Origin: Ancylobacter novellus
GTDB lineage: Bacteria > Pseudomonadota > Alphaproteobacteria > Rhizobiales > Xanthobacteraceae
Direction: 5' to 3'
NCBI GenBank assembly: GCA_003241485.1
Contig: QFQD01000001.1
Span: 61,818 to 125,817, forward strand
DNA length: 64,000 bases
Under the pieces are notes generated by a model. It saw only the letters and a list, made by a program, of their open reading frames with translations, ran no database searches and was not told where the DNA came from. Below are positions 17,051 through 25,282 of the stretch, piece after piece. Position 1 is the first letter of the stretch; every line of letters starts with the position of its first letter. Position numbers and translations under genes: made by a program.

Positions 17051-18346
17051 TCAGCGCCTCTCCAGACGGATCTGTACGAGATAGGGCCCGATTGCGACGA
17101 GAGTCCGTTCGAGCGCGCCGCCGAGGCGGTCGACCGTGATCTGGCCCGCTTCCACCATGCGCCGGCGGGCCGCGTGGTCTTTCAGCAGCGTGAAGGCGGT
17201 GGCGGCGAGCGAGCGTTCGTCGGTGACCGGCGCGGCGCCGCGGTCGGCATCGAGATCGGCGTAGAGATCGCTGAAATTCGTGGTGTGCGGCCCGTGCAGG
17301 ATCGCCATGTCGAGCTTGATCGGCTCGATCGGGTTCTGGCCACCCTTGCGCACCAGCGAGCCGCCGAGCAGCGCCACGGTGCCGAGCCGGTAGAACAGGC
17401 CGAGCTCGCCGATGGTGTCGGCGACATAGATCTGCGTGCCCTTATCCGGGAGATATCCGTCGCTGCGCAGCACCGCGGGGCAGCCCGCGTCATTGGCGAT
17501 GCGGGCCACGTCCAGCCCGCGCTCGGGATGGCGCGGGGCGATGATGGTGAGCAGGTTGGGAATTTCCTTCGCCAGCCGCTGATGGGCGGCGACGACGATT
17601 TCCTCCTCGCCCGGATGGGTCGAGGCGGCGACGAACACGGTGCGCCCGGAGGAAGTGGCGCGCAGATGGTCGAAGGCGACGATGTCGACGGGTGGCGGAG
17701 GCGAATCGAATTTCAGGTTGCCGGTGACGGCGACGCGCGGCGCGCCCAGCGCCTTCAGCCGCTCGGCATCGTCCGGCGCCTGCGCAAGGCACAGGTCGAC
17801 ACGTCCGAGCAGCGCGGCGACGCTGGCGCCGACGCGCTGCCAGCTGGCGAAGGAGCGCGGCGACATGCGCGCATTCACCAGCACCAGCGGGATGCGGCGG
17901 GCGTTCACCTCGATGAGGAGGTTCGGCCACAGTTCGGATTCGACCAGCAGAGCGAGGTCGGGCCGCCAGTGCTTGAGAAAGCGGCGCAGGAACAGCGGCG
18001 AATCCAACGGCACGAACTGGTGCACGATGTCCGGCGGCAGCCGCGTGGCGGCCAGCCGGGCCGAGGTGACAGTGCCGGAGGTCAGCAGCACATGAAAGCC
18101 GCGCGCCCGCAGCCGGTCGATCATCGGCAGCACGGCCAGCATCTCGCCGACGCTCGCCCCGTGCAGCCACACCAGCGGGCCCTTGGGCCTGGGCGCCCCG
18201 GCGCGGCCGAAACGCTCCTTCAGCCGGGCGGGGTCCTCCTTGCCGCGTTTGATGCGCCCGATCAGCATGAAGCGCACGAAGGGCGTCACCAGCCAGGTCG
18301 CCAGGCGGTAGAGGCGGATAAGGAGGGTGGAGCGCGCGCTAGCCAT
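17051..18346 (-). CDS. waaA: 3-deoxy-D-manno-octulosonic acid transferase
   Basis: WaaA (KdtA) attaches Kdo to lipid IVA. The 431-residue product has an N-terminal membrane anchor (LLIRLYRLATWLVTPFVRFML). The acceptor-side signature is LVWLHGASVGEMLAVLPMIDRL, and the GT-B donor domain has FVAASTHPGEEEIV, APRHPERG and GGSLVRKGGQNPIEPI. The start at 18346 overlaps the preceding acyltransferase gene by eight bases, which points to translational coupling. The downstream gene is lpxK. Confidence 0.95.
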   Translation of the reverse strand: MASARSTLLIRLYRLATWLVTPFVRFMLIGRIKRGKEDPARLKERFGRAGAPRPKGPLVWLHGASVGEMLAVLPMIDRLRARGFHVLLTSGTVTSARLAATRLPPDIVHQFVPLDSPLFLRRFLKHWRPDLALLVESELWPNLLIEVNARRIPLVLVNARMSPRSFASWQRVGASVAALLGRVDLCLAQAPDDAERLKALGAPRVAVTGNLKFDSPPPPVDIVAFDHLRATSSGRTVFVAASTHPGEEEIVVAAHQRLAKEIPNLLTIIAPRHPERGLDVARIANDAGCPAVLRSDGYLPDKGTQIYVADTIGELGLFYRLGTVALLGGSLVRKGGQNPIEPIKLDMAILHGPHTTNFSDLYADLDADRGAAPVTDERSLAATAFTLLKDHAARRRMVEAGQITVDRLGGALERTLVAIGPYLVQIRLERR

Positions 18347-19082
18347 GCGCTTTCCCGCCGGGCGCCGCCGCGTGGGAGGTGGCCGGTTGCCGCGCGGGCG
18401 GGCGGCCGACCAGTTCCTCGGCGCGGGCGGTGGCCACTTCGAGCTGGCGCTGCACCTCGCGGCGGGCGGCTTCCATCTGCTCGGGCGTGGCGTCGGCCGG
18501 CACCAACACGCCGTCACCGGCCACCACGGCTGCCCGGCCGAAGGGCAGGTGGATCGCCGCACGGTCCCAGCTCTTGGCGAGGATGCGGTTGGAGGTGGCG
18601 ATGGCGACCGGGTAGATCGGCCGCCCGGAATGGCGGGCGATGGTGACGACGCCGAGCCCGACAAGGCGGGAGATCTTCGGCACGTCGGCGGTCATCGCCA
18701 CATTGGTGCCCTCCGACAGGTGCCGGATCATCTCCAGCGTGGCGTTGAAGCCGCCTTTTGTGCGGAAGTCGCGCCCCTGCGCGCCCGAACCGCGCACCGT
18801 GCCGATGCCCAGCGCCTCGGCGGCGATGGCGTTCACGTCGGCATCGGCGCTGCGCGAGATCATCACCCGCGCCTTGTGGTGCGGCTTGACCAGGAAGGGC
18901 GTGAGAAAGTGCTGCCCGTGCCAGAAGGTGAGGATCATCGGCAGCTGCACCTCGGCGAGATCGTAGAGATCCGCCGGTTCCATCACCACGCGCTGGGTGC
19001 GCCAGACAAAGCGCAGATAGGCGGCCATGCCGCGCCCGAGAATGGTTCGCAGGGTCTGCGAAGTGCGCAGCTTACGCCACAT
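18339..19082 (-). CDS. DUF374-type lysophospholipid acyltransferase family protein
   Basis: This 247-residue protein has an N-terminal membrane-associated helix and the DUF374/LPLAT arrangement. FWHGQHFLTPFLV is a variant of the acyltransferase HX4D block, and GSGAQGRDFRTKGGF and MTADVPKISRLVGLGVVTIAR are the later conserved blocks. It probably transfers an acyl chain to a lipid A precursor or related lipid, as judged from its fixed place beside waaA and lpxK. The Ala/Gly-rich C-terminal tail is variable. Its stop codon lies inside the start of waaA. Confidence 0.87.
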   Translation of the reverse strand: MWRKLRTSQTLRTILGRGMAAYLRFVWRTQRVVMEPADLYDLAEVQLPMILTFWHGQHFLTPFLVKPHHKARVMISRSADADVNAIAAEALGIGTVRGSGAQGRDFRTKGGFNATLEMIRHLSEGTNVAMTADVPKISRLVGLGVVTIARHSGRPIYPVAIATSNRILAKSWDRAAIHLPFGRAAVVAGDGVLVPADATPEQMEAARREVQRQLEVATARAEELVGRPPARQPATSHAAAPGGKAHG

Positions 19083-19100
19083 ATGACTGATGCCGGAACG

Positions 19101-19337
19101 TCAGCGCGAAGCCGGAGTGGCTTCCGGGTCCAGCAGCCGATGCAGATGGACGATGAAATAGCGTGTCTGGGCGCTGTCGACCGTCTGCTGGGCCTTGGCC
19201 TTCCAGGCGGCATGGGCGGTGGCGTAGTTCGGGAAGACGCCGACGATGTCGAGCTTGTCGAGGTCCTTGAACGTCACGCCGTCGAGCTTTTCGAGCTCGC
19301 CGCCGAAAACGAGATGGAGGAGCTGAGGGCTGGTCAT
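19101..19337 (-). CDS. DUF4170 small protein in the envelope-lipid block
   Basis: This 78-residue protein matches DUF4170: LHLVFGGELEKL at the start, then a motif around VGVFPNYATAHAAWKAKAQQTVD and YFIVHLHRLL. It looks soluble, with a small alpha/beta fold and no signal peptide. It lies 18 bases upstream of the acyltransferase gene and after the inositol-phosphatase-like gene, all leftward. Function unknown; the conserved neighbourhood suggests a link to lipid A or LPS supply. Confidence 0.88.
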   Translation of the reverse strand: MTSPQLLHLVFGGELEKLDGVTFKDLDKLDIVGVFPNYATAHAAWKAKAQQTVDSAQTRYFIVHLHRLLDPEATPASR

Positions 19338-19393
19338 GGTCTCGGTCTGCTTCCGTTGGTTACGAGCCGGCTCTTCCGCGCTGCCGCCCGGCC

Positions 19394-20233
19394 TCAGCGC
19401 GCCGCGTCCACGAGGGACGGGTACAGCCGGGTTCCGGCCGAAACCAGCGCCCCATGCCGCGGCACGGGTGCATTATAGGCGAGCGGAAGGCCGTCGAGCG
19501 TCGTCAGGCGTCCGCCTGCTTCGTGCACCAAAAGGTCGGCGGCGGCAAGGTCCCAGTCATGTCCATTGGCGGACGCGAATGCCGCATCCAGCTCGCCCGT
19601 CGCCACGCGGGCGATGCGCAGTGCCAGCGAGCGGATGCGCGTGACCCGCTGCAGCGGCCCGTGGCGGCGGTCGATATGGTCCAGCCAGGCCGCCGGGCCG
19701 TCCGTCACCGCGCCGGCCACGTTCGGCGTCTGCGAGGCGCGGATGGGTTCGCCATTGCGGGTGGCGCCGCCCCCGCGCACGGCGATGAACAGTTCGTCCG
19801 TGACCGGGGCGAACAGCGCGCCGGCGATGGGGCGGCCGTCCTCCACCAGCGCCGCCTCGACGCACCAGTCCTGACCGCCGGCCATGTAGGCGCGCGTGCC
19901 GTCGATGGGATCGACGATCCACACCCGGCGGCGTGACAGGCGCGAAGGCTCGTCCGCCGTCTCCTCCGACAGCCAGCCATAGCCGGGGCCGATGAGGCTG
20001 AGGCGCTCGCGCAGCATCGCGTCGACAGCGAGATCCGCCTCGGTGACGGGCGAGTCATTGTGCTTCGACCAGGACTTCACCCCGGCACGGAACATCGCCA
20101 CCGCCACCGCGCCGGCAGCCACGACCGCGTCCGCCAGATGGCGGGCGGCGACGGCGGGATCGGCCAGAGGGTCGCGTGCGGGGTCGGTCGGATGAGAGGG
20201 CGCGGGCGGGGTGGGATCAATCATCGCGGACAT
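19394..20233 (-). CDS. inositol monophosphatase family / 3'(2'),5'-bisphosphate nucleotidase-like
   Basis: This 279-residue Mg2+-dependent phosphatase has the family metal-binding signatures: SEETAD near residue 89, IVDPIDGTRAYMAG near 107-120, and HDWDLAAADLLVHEAGG near the C-terminus. These fit CysQ-like nucleotidases or inositol monophosphatases; sequence alone does not separate them. An N-terminal Pro-rich extension precedes the fold, and an ATG at 20224 is an alternative start. It is the first gene of the leftward envelope block. Confidence 0.9.
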   Translation of the reverse strand: MSAMIDPTPPAPSHPTDPARDPLADPAVAARHLADAVVAAGAVAVAMFRAGVKSWSKHNDSPVTEADLAVDAMLRERLSLIGPGYGWLSEETADEPSRLSRRRVWIVDPIDGTRAYMAGGQDWCVEAALVEDGRPIAGALFAPVTDELFIAVRGGGATRNGEPIRASQTPNVAGAVTDGPAAWLDHIDRRHGPLQRVTRIRSLALRIARVATGELDAAFASANGHDWDLAAADLLVHEAGGRLTTLDGLPLAYNAPVPRHGALVSAGTRLYPSLVDAAR

Positions 20234-20411
20234 ATCGGCCCTTGGCGTGCCCGCGGCAAGGTTTCGTCAAGCATGGCTGCAGGAATGCCGCCGCAGGGCC
20301 ACGCCAAGAAACGATCAACCATTTCCCTTAAGCCGGAGGCGAGAGGGGCGCGCCTAGGGTGCCTCCCATGACCGGGGCCGTCAGAGCCTGAAAACCGGCA
20401 GGGAGAATGTC

Positions 20412-21029
20412 ATGCGTCAATCCAGAGCGGAGGCGTGGCCGTCCGAGCCCGCCTACCCCTATGTGGAACTCGGGCGGCCCGCCGCGCCGCGCCCCTCGCC
20501 GTCGTCGCCGGCAGCGCCGTGGCCGATCGTGTTCCAGTCGATCGACCCCGCCGCCGAGGACGGCGTGAGGCGCATCGAGCTCGACCGCGACCACCTCGTG
20601 CTGCGCCGGCGCATGTCCGGCAATCCGATGAAGCTGCGTCTCGCCTATGCCGACTATGAAGGGCTGGCGGTGGCGCTGCTGGATCCGGAAGGCGATGGCG
20701 AGGGCGTGGCCCTGGTGCTCGTGCATGCCGATCCGGCGCTGTCGGTGACGCTCTATTCGGCGCCCCACACCGCCGATGTCGTCGCCGAATGGCGCTTCTG
20801 GAGCGCGGAACTCGGCGTGCCGATGCTGATGACCGAACAGGACGGCACGCGCCGCCCGGCCTATCCGATGATCGGCCGGCTGTCCGTGGGGACGGTATTG
20901 GGCCGTCGGCGGCGCCGTGGGGCGCTGAAGCACCGCCGCCCGACCGTGTTCCGCCGCCGTTCCGCCGGCCATCCGGTTGCGGGATCACCGGTGCACCGCG
21001 GCGAGCGCGAACTCATCGCCCGCGACTGA
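20412..21029 (+). CDS. DUF6101 family protein
   Basis: This 205-residue protein has a conserved core (VRRIELDRDHLVLRRRMSGNPMKLRLAYADYEGLAVAL then VADIVAEW-like VVAEWRFWSAELGVPMLM). It is framed by a Pro-rich N-terminus and a strongly basic, Arg-rich C-terminal tail (about residues 160-195) that could contact RNA, DNA or acidic lipid. The pattern fits the alphaproteobacterial DUF6101 family, whose role is not known. It is divergent from the inositol-phosphatase-like gene and monocistronic. Confidence 0.8.
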   Translation: MRQSRAEAWPSEPAYPYVELGRPAAPRPSPSSPAAPWPIVFQSIDPAAEDGVRRIELDRDHLVLRRRMSGNPMKLRLAYADYEGLAVALLDPEGDGEGVALVLVHADPALSVTLYSAPHTADVVAEWRFWSAELGVPMLMTEQDGTRRPAYPMIGRLSVGTVLGRRRRRGALKHRRPTVFRRRSAGHPVAGSPVHRGERELIARD

Positions 21030-21129
21030 GCTAATCTCGCCGATAGGTCGGGCTCGAAATTGCGCGGGGCATCCCTATAGTAGATCGCCTGCAGCGGTTC
21101 GCCGCGATTGATCTTGCCAGAGATGCCCC

Positions 21130-21480
21130 ATGAAGTACGTGCCGTCGCTCGTTTTCGCCGCCTTCCTGCTTGCCTCGGCACCGGCGGCGCTCGCCAGCCC
21201 CTGTGAGCAGGCGGTCAAGGACACGCAGGAGGCGCTCGACCGCCTGCTTGCCGACCTTGCCGCGACCGGGCCGAGCGCGACGGAGAGCGACGACGCCCTG
21301 CTGAGCCACGAGCCGACGCCGGGCGGCATCGCCGATGTCGAGGCCGAGATCGGCGACGGGGTGGCGCCGGAAAAGGCGCAGAAGGCGCTCGATAGTGCCC
21401 GTGCCGCGGTGGCGGCGGGCGACGAGGAAAAATGCCAGAAGGACGTCGCCGCCGCGCGCGACGCGATCGGCCTGCAGTAG
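21130..21480 (+). CDS. small exported protein of unknown function
   Basis: This 116-residue protein has a clear signal peptide (MKYVPSLVFAAFLLASAPAALAS, likely cut after Ala-Leu-Ala). The mature part is acidic and helical, with two cysteines (CEQAVKD and EEKCQKD) placed to form a disulphide between two helices. It is presumably periplasmic. No family is recognised. It stands alone between the DUF6101 gene and a convergent DUF1275 gene. Confidence 0.78.
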   Translation: MKYVPSLVFAAFLLASAPAALASPCEQAVKDTQEALDRLLADLAATGPSATESDDALLSHEPTPGGIADVEAEIGDGVAPEKAQKALDSARAAVAAGDEEKCQKDVAAARDAIGLQ

Positions 21481-21501
21481 CCGGAGGGCGGCGCGGCAGG
21501 G

Positions 21502-22176
21502 TCAGTCGCCGCCGGATTCGCCGACGGGGCGGATGAGCACGCCGTGGAAGGCGTAGGCCGTGGCGGCGAGCGCCGCGAGCAGCAGGCCGCCGCCGACCAG
21601 CGTCATCGACAGCCCGACGGCGGCCAGCAGCAGCGTGCCGATCAGCGCGCCGAGCACGAAGGACGCCCAGGACGAGGCATAGGCTGCCGCCTCCTTCGGG
21701 TTCGATTTGCCCGATAGCATCCGCGCCAGCGACTGGCCGAGCCCGAACAGCGCGCCGGTGACGAAACTCTTGCCGATATCCGCGCCGGCGATGATCTGGT
21801 GCACGCTGTTCTGCATGCCCATCGCCACTGCGACCGGCAGCATGTCGACAAAGCCCGCGCCGTCCGCTGTCAGCACCACAGCGAGCGCGAACAGCGCGAC
21901 TTCCGCGCTCAATATGGCGACGAGTTTCCAGTCGCGGGTGGCATCGGCGATCAGCGTGCCGAGAAAGGCGCCGCCCAGGAAGCAGCCGATGACGGTCGCG
22001 GCCAGCCCCACCACATGCCAGTTGCCAATGGCCATCTGCATGCCCAGGCGGGTCGAGTTGCCGCTCATGAAGGACAGGAACAGCCCGCCGAGATGGGCAT
22101 AGCCCACCGCATCCACGAAGCCGGCGATGAGGGTGGCGAAGGTCGCGAACAGGAAAGGGCGAAGCTGCGTCGGCAT
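21502..22176 (-). CDS. YoaK/DUF1275 family membrane protein
   Basis: This 224-residue protein has six or seven hydrophobic segments and the DUF1275 signature ATLIAGFVDAVGYAHLGGLFLSFMSGNSTRLG at the N-terminus, plus VAMGMQNSVHQIIAGADIGKSFVTGAL in the middle. Members are inner-membrane proteins of unknown transport or regulatory role. It is preceded by the small exported-protein gene at 22261 on the same strand, with a terminator between them, so it has its own promoter. Confidence 0.92.
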   Translation of the reverse strand: MPTQLRPFLFATFATLIAGFVDAVGYAHLGGLFLSFMSGNSTRLGMQMAIGNWHVVGLAATVIGCFLGGAFLGTLIADATRDWKLVAILSAEVALFALAVVLTADGAGFVDMLPVAVAMGMQNSVHQIIAGADIGKSFVTGALFGLGQSLARMLSGKSNPKEAAAYASSWASFVLGALIGTLLLAAVGLSMTLVGGGLLLAALAATAYAFHGVLIRPVGESGGD

Positions 22177-22208
22177 GAAGGTAGGATAATCAGGCCAGGG
22201 CGATGAAG

Positions 22209-22232
22209 AAAGGGCGCCGCGAGGCGCCCTTT
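22209..22232 (-). terminator. terminator hairpin after the small exported-protein gene
   Basis: A perfect 10-bp stem AAAGGGCGCC / GGCGCCCTTT with a 4-base loop sits about 28 bases past the stop of the gene at 22261. On the minus strand it ends in TTTCTTC, a short T-rich tail. Confidence 0.75.
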
Positions 22233-22260
22233 CCGATGAACACGGTGAGGCGTGCTCCGC

Positions 22261-22605
22261 TCACGGGCAGACATGCACCCACGGGCTACCCCAGCCATAG
22301 CCGCGACGCCAGAAGCAGTTCGGTGCGACGGGCGGGCCCCAGGCGCGGGCATAGGGAGGCACGTACCAGTAATTGTAATTGGGCCGCCACACGCAGCGCC
22401 ACGGCCCGCAGACCCACCGGACATTCTCGGTGATCGGCGCGGCCGCCGGTACGGTGGTGGCGACGGCGCCGAGGGCGGGGCCGGCGACGGCGGCTTCGGC
22501 AGAAGAGCCGCCGAGGCCCGGTGCCGCGAGCGCGGCGAGCGCCAGGGCGGCGCCAAAAGCGAGATTGCGAAGCGACGAGGTGAAGGACTGGGCGAGACGA
22601 GGCAT
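22261..22605 (-). CDS. small exported protein with a Trp/Cys-rich C-terminus
   Basis: This 114-residue protein has a signal-type N-terminus (LAFGAALALAALAAPGLGGSSAEA). Its mature C-terminal half is unusually rich in Trp, Tyr, Pro and Arg, with Cys at WVCGPWRCVWRP, NCFWRRGYGWG and the penultimate position. Four cysteines suggest two disulphides in the periplasm or outer surface. Small proteins of this W-R-P pattern are common in Hyphomicrobiales but uncharacterised. It has its own terminator at 22209. Confidence 0.78.
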   Translation of the reverse strand: MPRLAQSFTSSLRNLAFGAALALAALAAPGLGGSSAEAAVAGPALGAVATTVPAAAPITENVRWVCGPWRCVWRPNYNYWYVPPYARAWGPPVAPNCFWRRGYGWGSPWVHVCP

Positions 22606-22787
22606 GGGACGCTCCCGAGCAGATTGCCAGACACGCGGAAGATAACACGACGGCAGGGGCGCGCCATGGCCTAAGCCCCTGTCTATATGGAAATTTCTGC
22701 TATGCCGGCTGGATATCGCGGCGCCGTCTCGCCTAAACTCGATCGTGCCCTAATTCGCTCCGGTACCGGCCGTCAGGAGGTTACGCC

Positions 22788-23486
22788 ATGCGCTCGAACA
22801 TCATCGGCACCACGCTACCCGTCCTCGACATCCATCTGGAGGCGGGCGAGGCGATCGTCGGCTTGCCCGACCAGCTGTCCTGGATGTCGGGCGATGTGAC
22901 GCTGACCACCTCGATGGCCGGTGGCGGCGCCGGTGGCGGGCTGTTCGGGCTGGTCAGCCGCGCGGTGTCGGGCGGCGGCCTGTTCATGACCGAGTTCAAG
23001 GCCGAGCGCGGCCCCGGCAATGTCGCTTTCGCCGCCAAGCTGCCGGGCAATCTTGTCGAGCTGCAGGTGGCGCCGGGGCGCGGCTATCTCGTGCACCGGC
23101 ACGGCTTCATCTGCGGCACGCCGGGCATCGAAGTAGCGACCGCCTTCCAGCAGACGCTGGGCGGCGCGGTGTTCGGCGGCGAGGGCTTCGTGCTGCAGAA
23201 GCTGTCCGGCAATGCCAGTGCCTGGGTGGAGGTGGGCGGCGAGATCGTGACCTATGACCTGCAGCCCGGCCAGTTCCTGATGGTGCATCCCGGCCATGTC
23301 GGGCTGTTCGAGGAGAGCGTGTCTTTCGAGGTGACGGCGATGCGCGGCATCAAGAACGCGCTGTTCGGTGGCGACGGGCTGTTTCTCGTCAAGCTCTCCG
23401 GTCCCGGCAAGGTCTGGCTGCAGACGCTCACCGCGCCGGGCCTCGCCCACACCATCAGCCATTATCTGCCGCCCAAGCAGGGGTGA
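22788..23486 (+). CDS. AIM24 / TIGR00266 family protein
   Basis: This 232-residue protein belongs to the AIM24-like beta-sandwich family. It has Gly-rich repeats such as MSGDVTLTTSMAGGGAGGGLFG, FMTEFKAERGPGNVAFA and GGEGFVLQKLSGNASAWVEVGGE. The family has no established reaction; members are thought to be soluble or membrane-linked scaffolds. A strong AGGAGG lies seven bases upstream. It is followed after four bases by a glutathione S-transferase-like gene, so the two form an operon. Confidence 0.88.
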   Translation: MRSNIIGTTLPVLDIHLEAGEAIVGLPDQLSWMSGDVTLTTSMAGGGAGGGLFGLVSRAVSGGGLFMTEFKAERGPGNVAFAAKLPGNLVELQVAPGRGYLVHRHGFICGTPGIEVATAFQQTLGGAVFGGEGFVLQKLSGNASAWVEVGGEIVTYDLQPGQFLMVHPGHVGLFEESVSFEVTAMRGIKNALFGGDGLFLVKLSGPGKVWLQTLTAPGLAHTISHYLPPKQG

Positions 23487-23490
23487 GGCG

Positions 23491-24123
23491 ATGGACGAGC
23501 GCCCCCGGCTCTACGGTGCCGGCTACAGCGTCTATGTGCGTATCGCCCGGCTCGCGCTGAGCGAGAAGGGCGTCGACTACGATCTGGTGCCGGTCGACGT
23601 GTTCGCCGGCGAGGGCTTGATGCCCCCGCATCGCGGCCGACACCCGTTCGGTCGCATTCCCGCTTTCGAGCATGGCGACTTCGCGCTGTATGAGACCGGC
23701 GCGATCGTGCGCTATGTCGACGAAGCCTTCGAGGGGCCACGGCTGCAGCCCGCCGGGCTGCGCGAGCGCGGCCGTTGCAACCAGATCATCGGCGTGGCGG
23801 ACGCCTATGCCTATCGCAGCCTGGTCTGGGACATCTATGTCGAGCGGGTGGAGAGACCGGCGGAGGGGCGGGCGCCCGACGAGGCAAGGATCGCTGCCGC
23901 GCTGCCGGTGGCGCGGACCTGCCTCAGTGCGATCACCGATTTGATGGGCGAGCAGCCCTGGCTTGCCGGCGCCGAACTGTCACTGGCGGACCTCTATCTC
24001 GCGCCGATGATCGCCTATTTCGTCCAGGCGCCGGAAGGCGAGGCGATGCTGCGCGCGCATGGCCGGCTGGCGCAGTGGTGGGAGCGGATCGCCGCCCGCC
24101 CCGCCATGAGGGCGACCGCTTAG
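23491..24123 (+). CDS. glutathione S-transferase family protein
   Basis: This 210-residue protein has an N-terminal thioredoxin-like domain (LYGAGYSVYVRIARLALSEKGVDYDLVPVDV, then FGRIPAFEHGDFALYETGAIVRYVDE with the gamma-glutamyl-binding Glu-Thr/Ser pair). An all-helical C-terminal domain ends in WLAGAELSLADLYLAPMI. These are features of cytosolic GSTs; the electrophile is not predictable. GGGGTGAGG before ATG 23491 supports this start rather than the longer frame that runs back into the AIM24 gene. Confidence 0.9.
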   Translation: MDERPRLYGAGYSVYVRIARLALSEKGVDYDLVPVDVFAGEGLMPPHRGRHPFGRIPAFEHGDFALYETGAIVRYVDEAFEGPRLQPAGLRERGRCNQIIGVADAYAYRSLVWDIYVERVERPAEGRAPDEARIAAALPVARTCLSAITDLMGEQPWLAGAELSLADLYLAPMIAYFVQAPEGEAMLRAHGRLAQWWERIAARPAMRATA

Positions 24124-24124
24124 G

Positions 24125-24670
24125 TCAGGGCATGCCGTCGCCGGTGCCGCTGAGCAGGACGAGGCCGATCAGCCCGCCGCCCAGCACGAAGAAGGCCGGG
24201 TTCACCCGCTTGACGAAGGAAACGCCGACGAAGGTGCCGATCGCTATGGCGACGGTGAGCCGGCCGTCGATCGCGGTGCGGGCGATGGCGATGGTGCCCG
24301 CCGCCATCAGGCCGATCACCAGCGGCGCCATGCCCTTCTGCAGCGAGAGCCGCCAGGGAGAGCCCTCGAAATGGTCCCATGCCCGCGAGGCGGCCCAGGA
24401 GATGATGCCCGCCGGCACGAAGAAGCCGAGATAGGCGATGAGCGCGCCGAGATAGCCGGTGACGTGATAACCGATCACCATCACCATCAGCATGTTCGGC
24501 CCCGGCACCACCTGGCCGAGCCCGTAAATGTCGCGGAACTGGTCGTCGGTCAGCCAGTGATACTCGTTCACCACCAGCGCCTTGGTCTCCGGCAGCACGG
24601 CGGCGCCGCCGCCCACGGCGAGCACGGAGAGCAGCGAGAAGACGGCGAGGACAGAGAGATTCGCATTCAT
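24125..24670 (-). CDS. chromate transporter, half-length subunit (second gene)
   Basis: This 181-residue CHR-family protein has the signatures LSVLAVGGGAAVLPE and FRDIYGLGQVVPGPNMLMV and about six membrane segments. Paired short CHR genes encode the two halves of a chromate/sulfate-type efflux carrier. Its ATG overlaps the TGA of the preceding half-gene by four bases (ATGA), so the two are translationally coupled and probably make equal amounts of both halves. Confidence 0.9.
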   Translation of the reverse strand: MNANLSVLAVFSLLSVLAVGGGAAVLPETKALVVNEYHWLTDDQFRDIYGLGQVVPGPNMLMVMVIGYHVTGYLGALIAYLGFFVPAGIISWAASRAWDHFEGSPWRLSLQKGMAPLVIGLMAAGTIAIARTAIDGRLTVAIAIGTFVGVSFVKRVNPAFFVLGGGLIGLVLLSGTGDGMP

Positions 24671-25275
24671 TCGGAGGCTGCCGGGCTGTCGGGGGCCGGC
24701 TTGCGCGGGCGGTAGATGAAGACGGCGGCCGGACCGACGGTGAGCAGCACCCACACCAGCGAGATGTGCAGAAAGCTCACCATCGTCACCGTGACGAGGA
24801 TGATCGCGCAGTCGATGAGGCCGCCGAACTGCTTGCGGCCGATCTGCATCGTCACCGCCGCCAGCATGCCCACGGCCGCGGAGCCCACGCCCACCAGAGC
24901 TGCGTTGACGTAAGGGTTGTGCGCGTTGGAGGCGTAGAGCACGCCGAGCACCATCACCAGCGCCGCGCCGGGCAAGGTGATGCCGAGAAAGGCGATGATC
25001 GAGCCCGCGACCCCGCGCAGCCGGTCGCCGACGATGATGCTCATATTGGTCGCGTTGAGCCCGGGCAGCGCCTGCGAGATTTCCAGCGCCGACATGAAGT
25101 GCTCCTCGTCGAGCCAGCGCTTCTTGATCACCAGTCCGGCACGCAGATAGGCGACCACGCCGCCGCCGAAGCTGGTGGCGCCGATGATGAGGAAAGTGAG
25201 GAAGATCTCCCACAGCGGCACGCCATGCGGGATGGCGTACTCCTCCGCCGCGCCGGGTTCCGCCGGGGAGCTCAT
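24667..25275 (-). CDS. chromate transporter, half-length subunit (first gene)
   Basis: This 202-residue CHR-family protein has the motifs FLIIGATSFGGGVVAYLRAGLVIKK and LEISQALPGLNATNMSIIVGDRLRG, followed by hydrophobic segments and a short charged C-terminal tail. It is the first half of the split transporter. The start at 25275 (MSSPAEPG) is chosen because the frame upstream is Arg/Ser-rich and runs antisense into the neighbouring gene. Seven bases separate it from the CYTH-like gene. Confidence 0.88.
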   Translation of the reverse strand: MSSPAEPGAAEEYAIPHGVPLWEIFLTFLIIGATSFGGGVVAYLRAGLVIKKRWLDEEHFMSALEISQALPGLNATNMSIIVGDRLRGVAGSIIAFLGITLPGAALVMVLGVLYASNAHNPYVNAALVGVGSAAVGMLAAVTMQIGRKQFGGLIDCAIILVTVTMVSFLHISLVWVLLTVGPAAVFIYRPRKPAPDSPAASE

Positions 25276-25282
25276 GAGCGGT

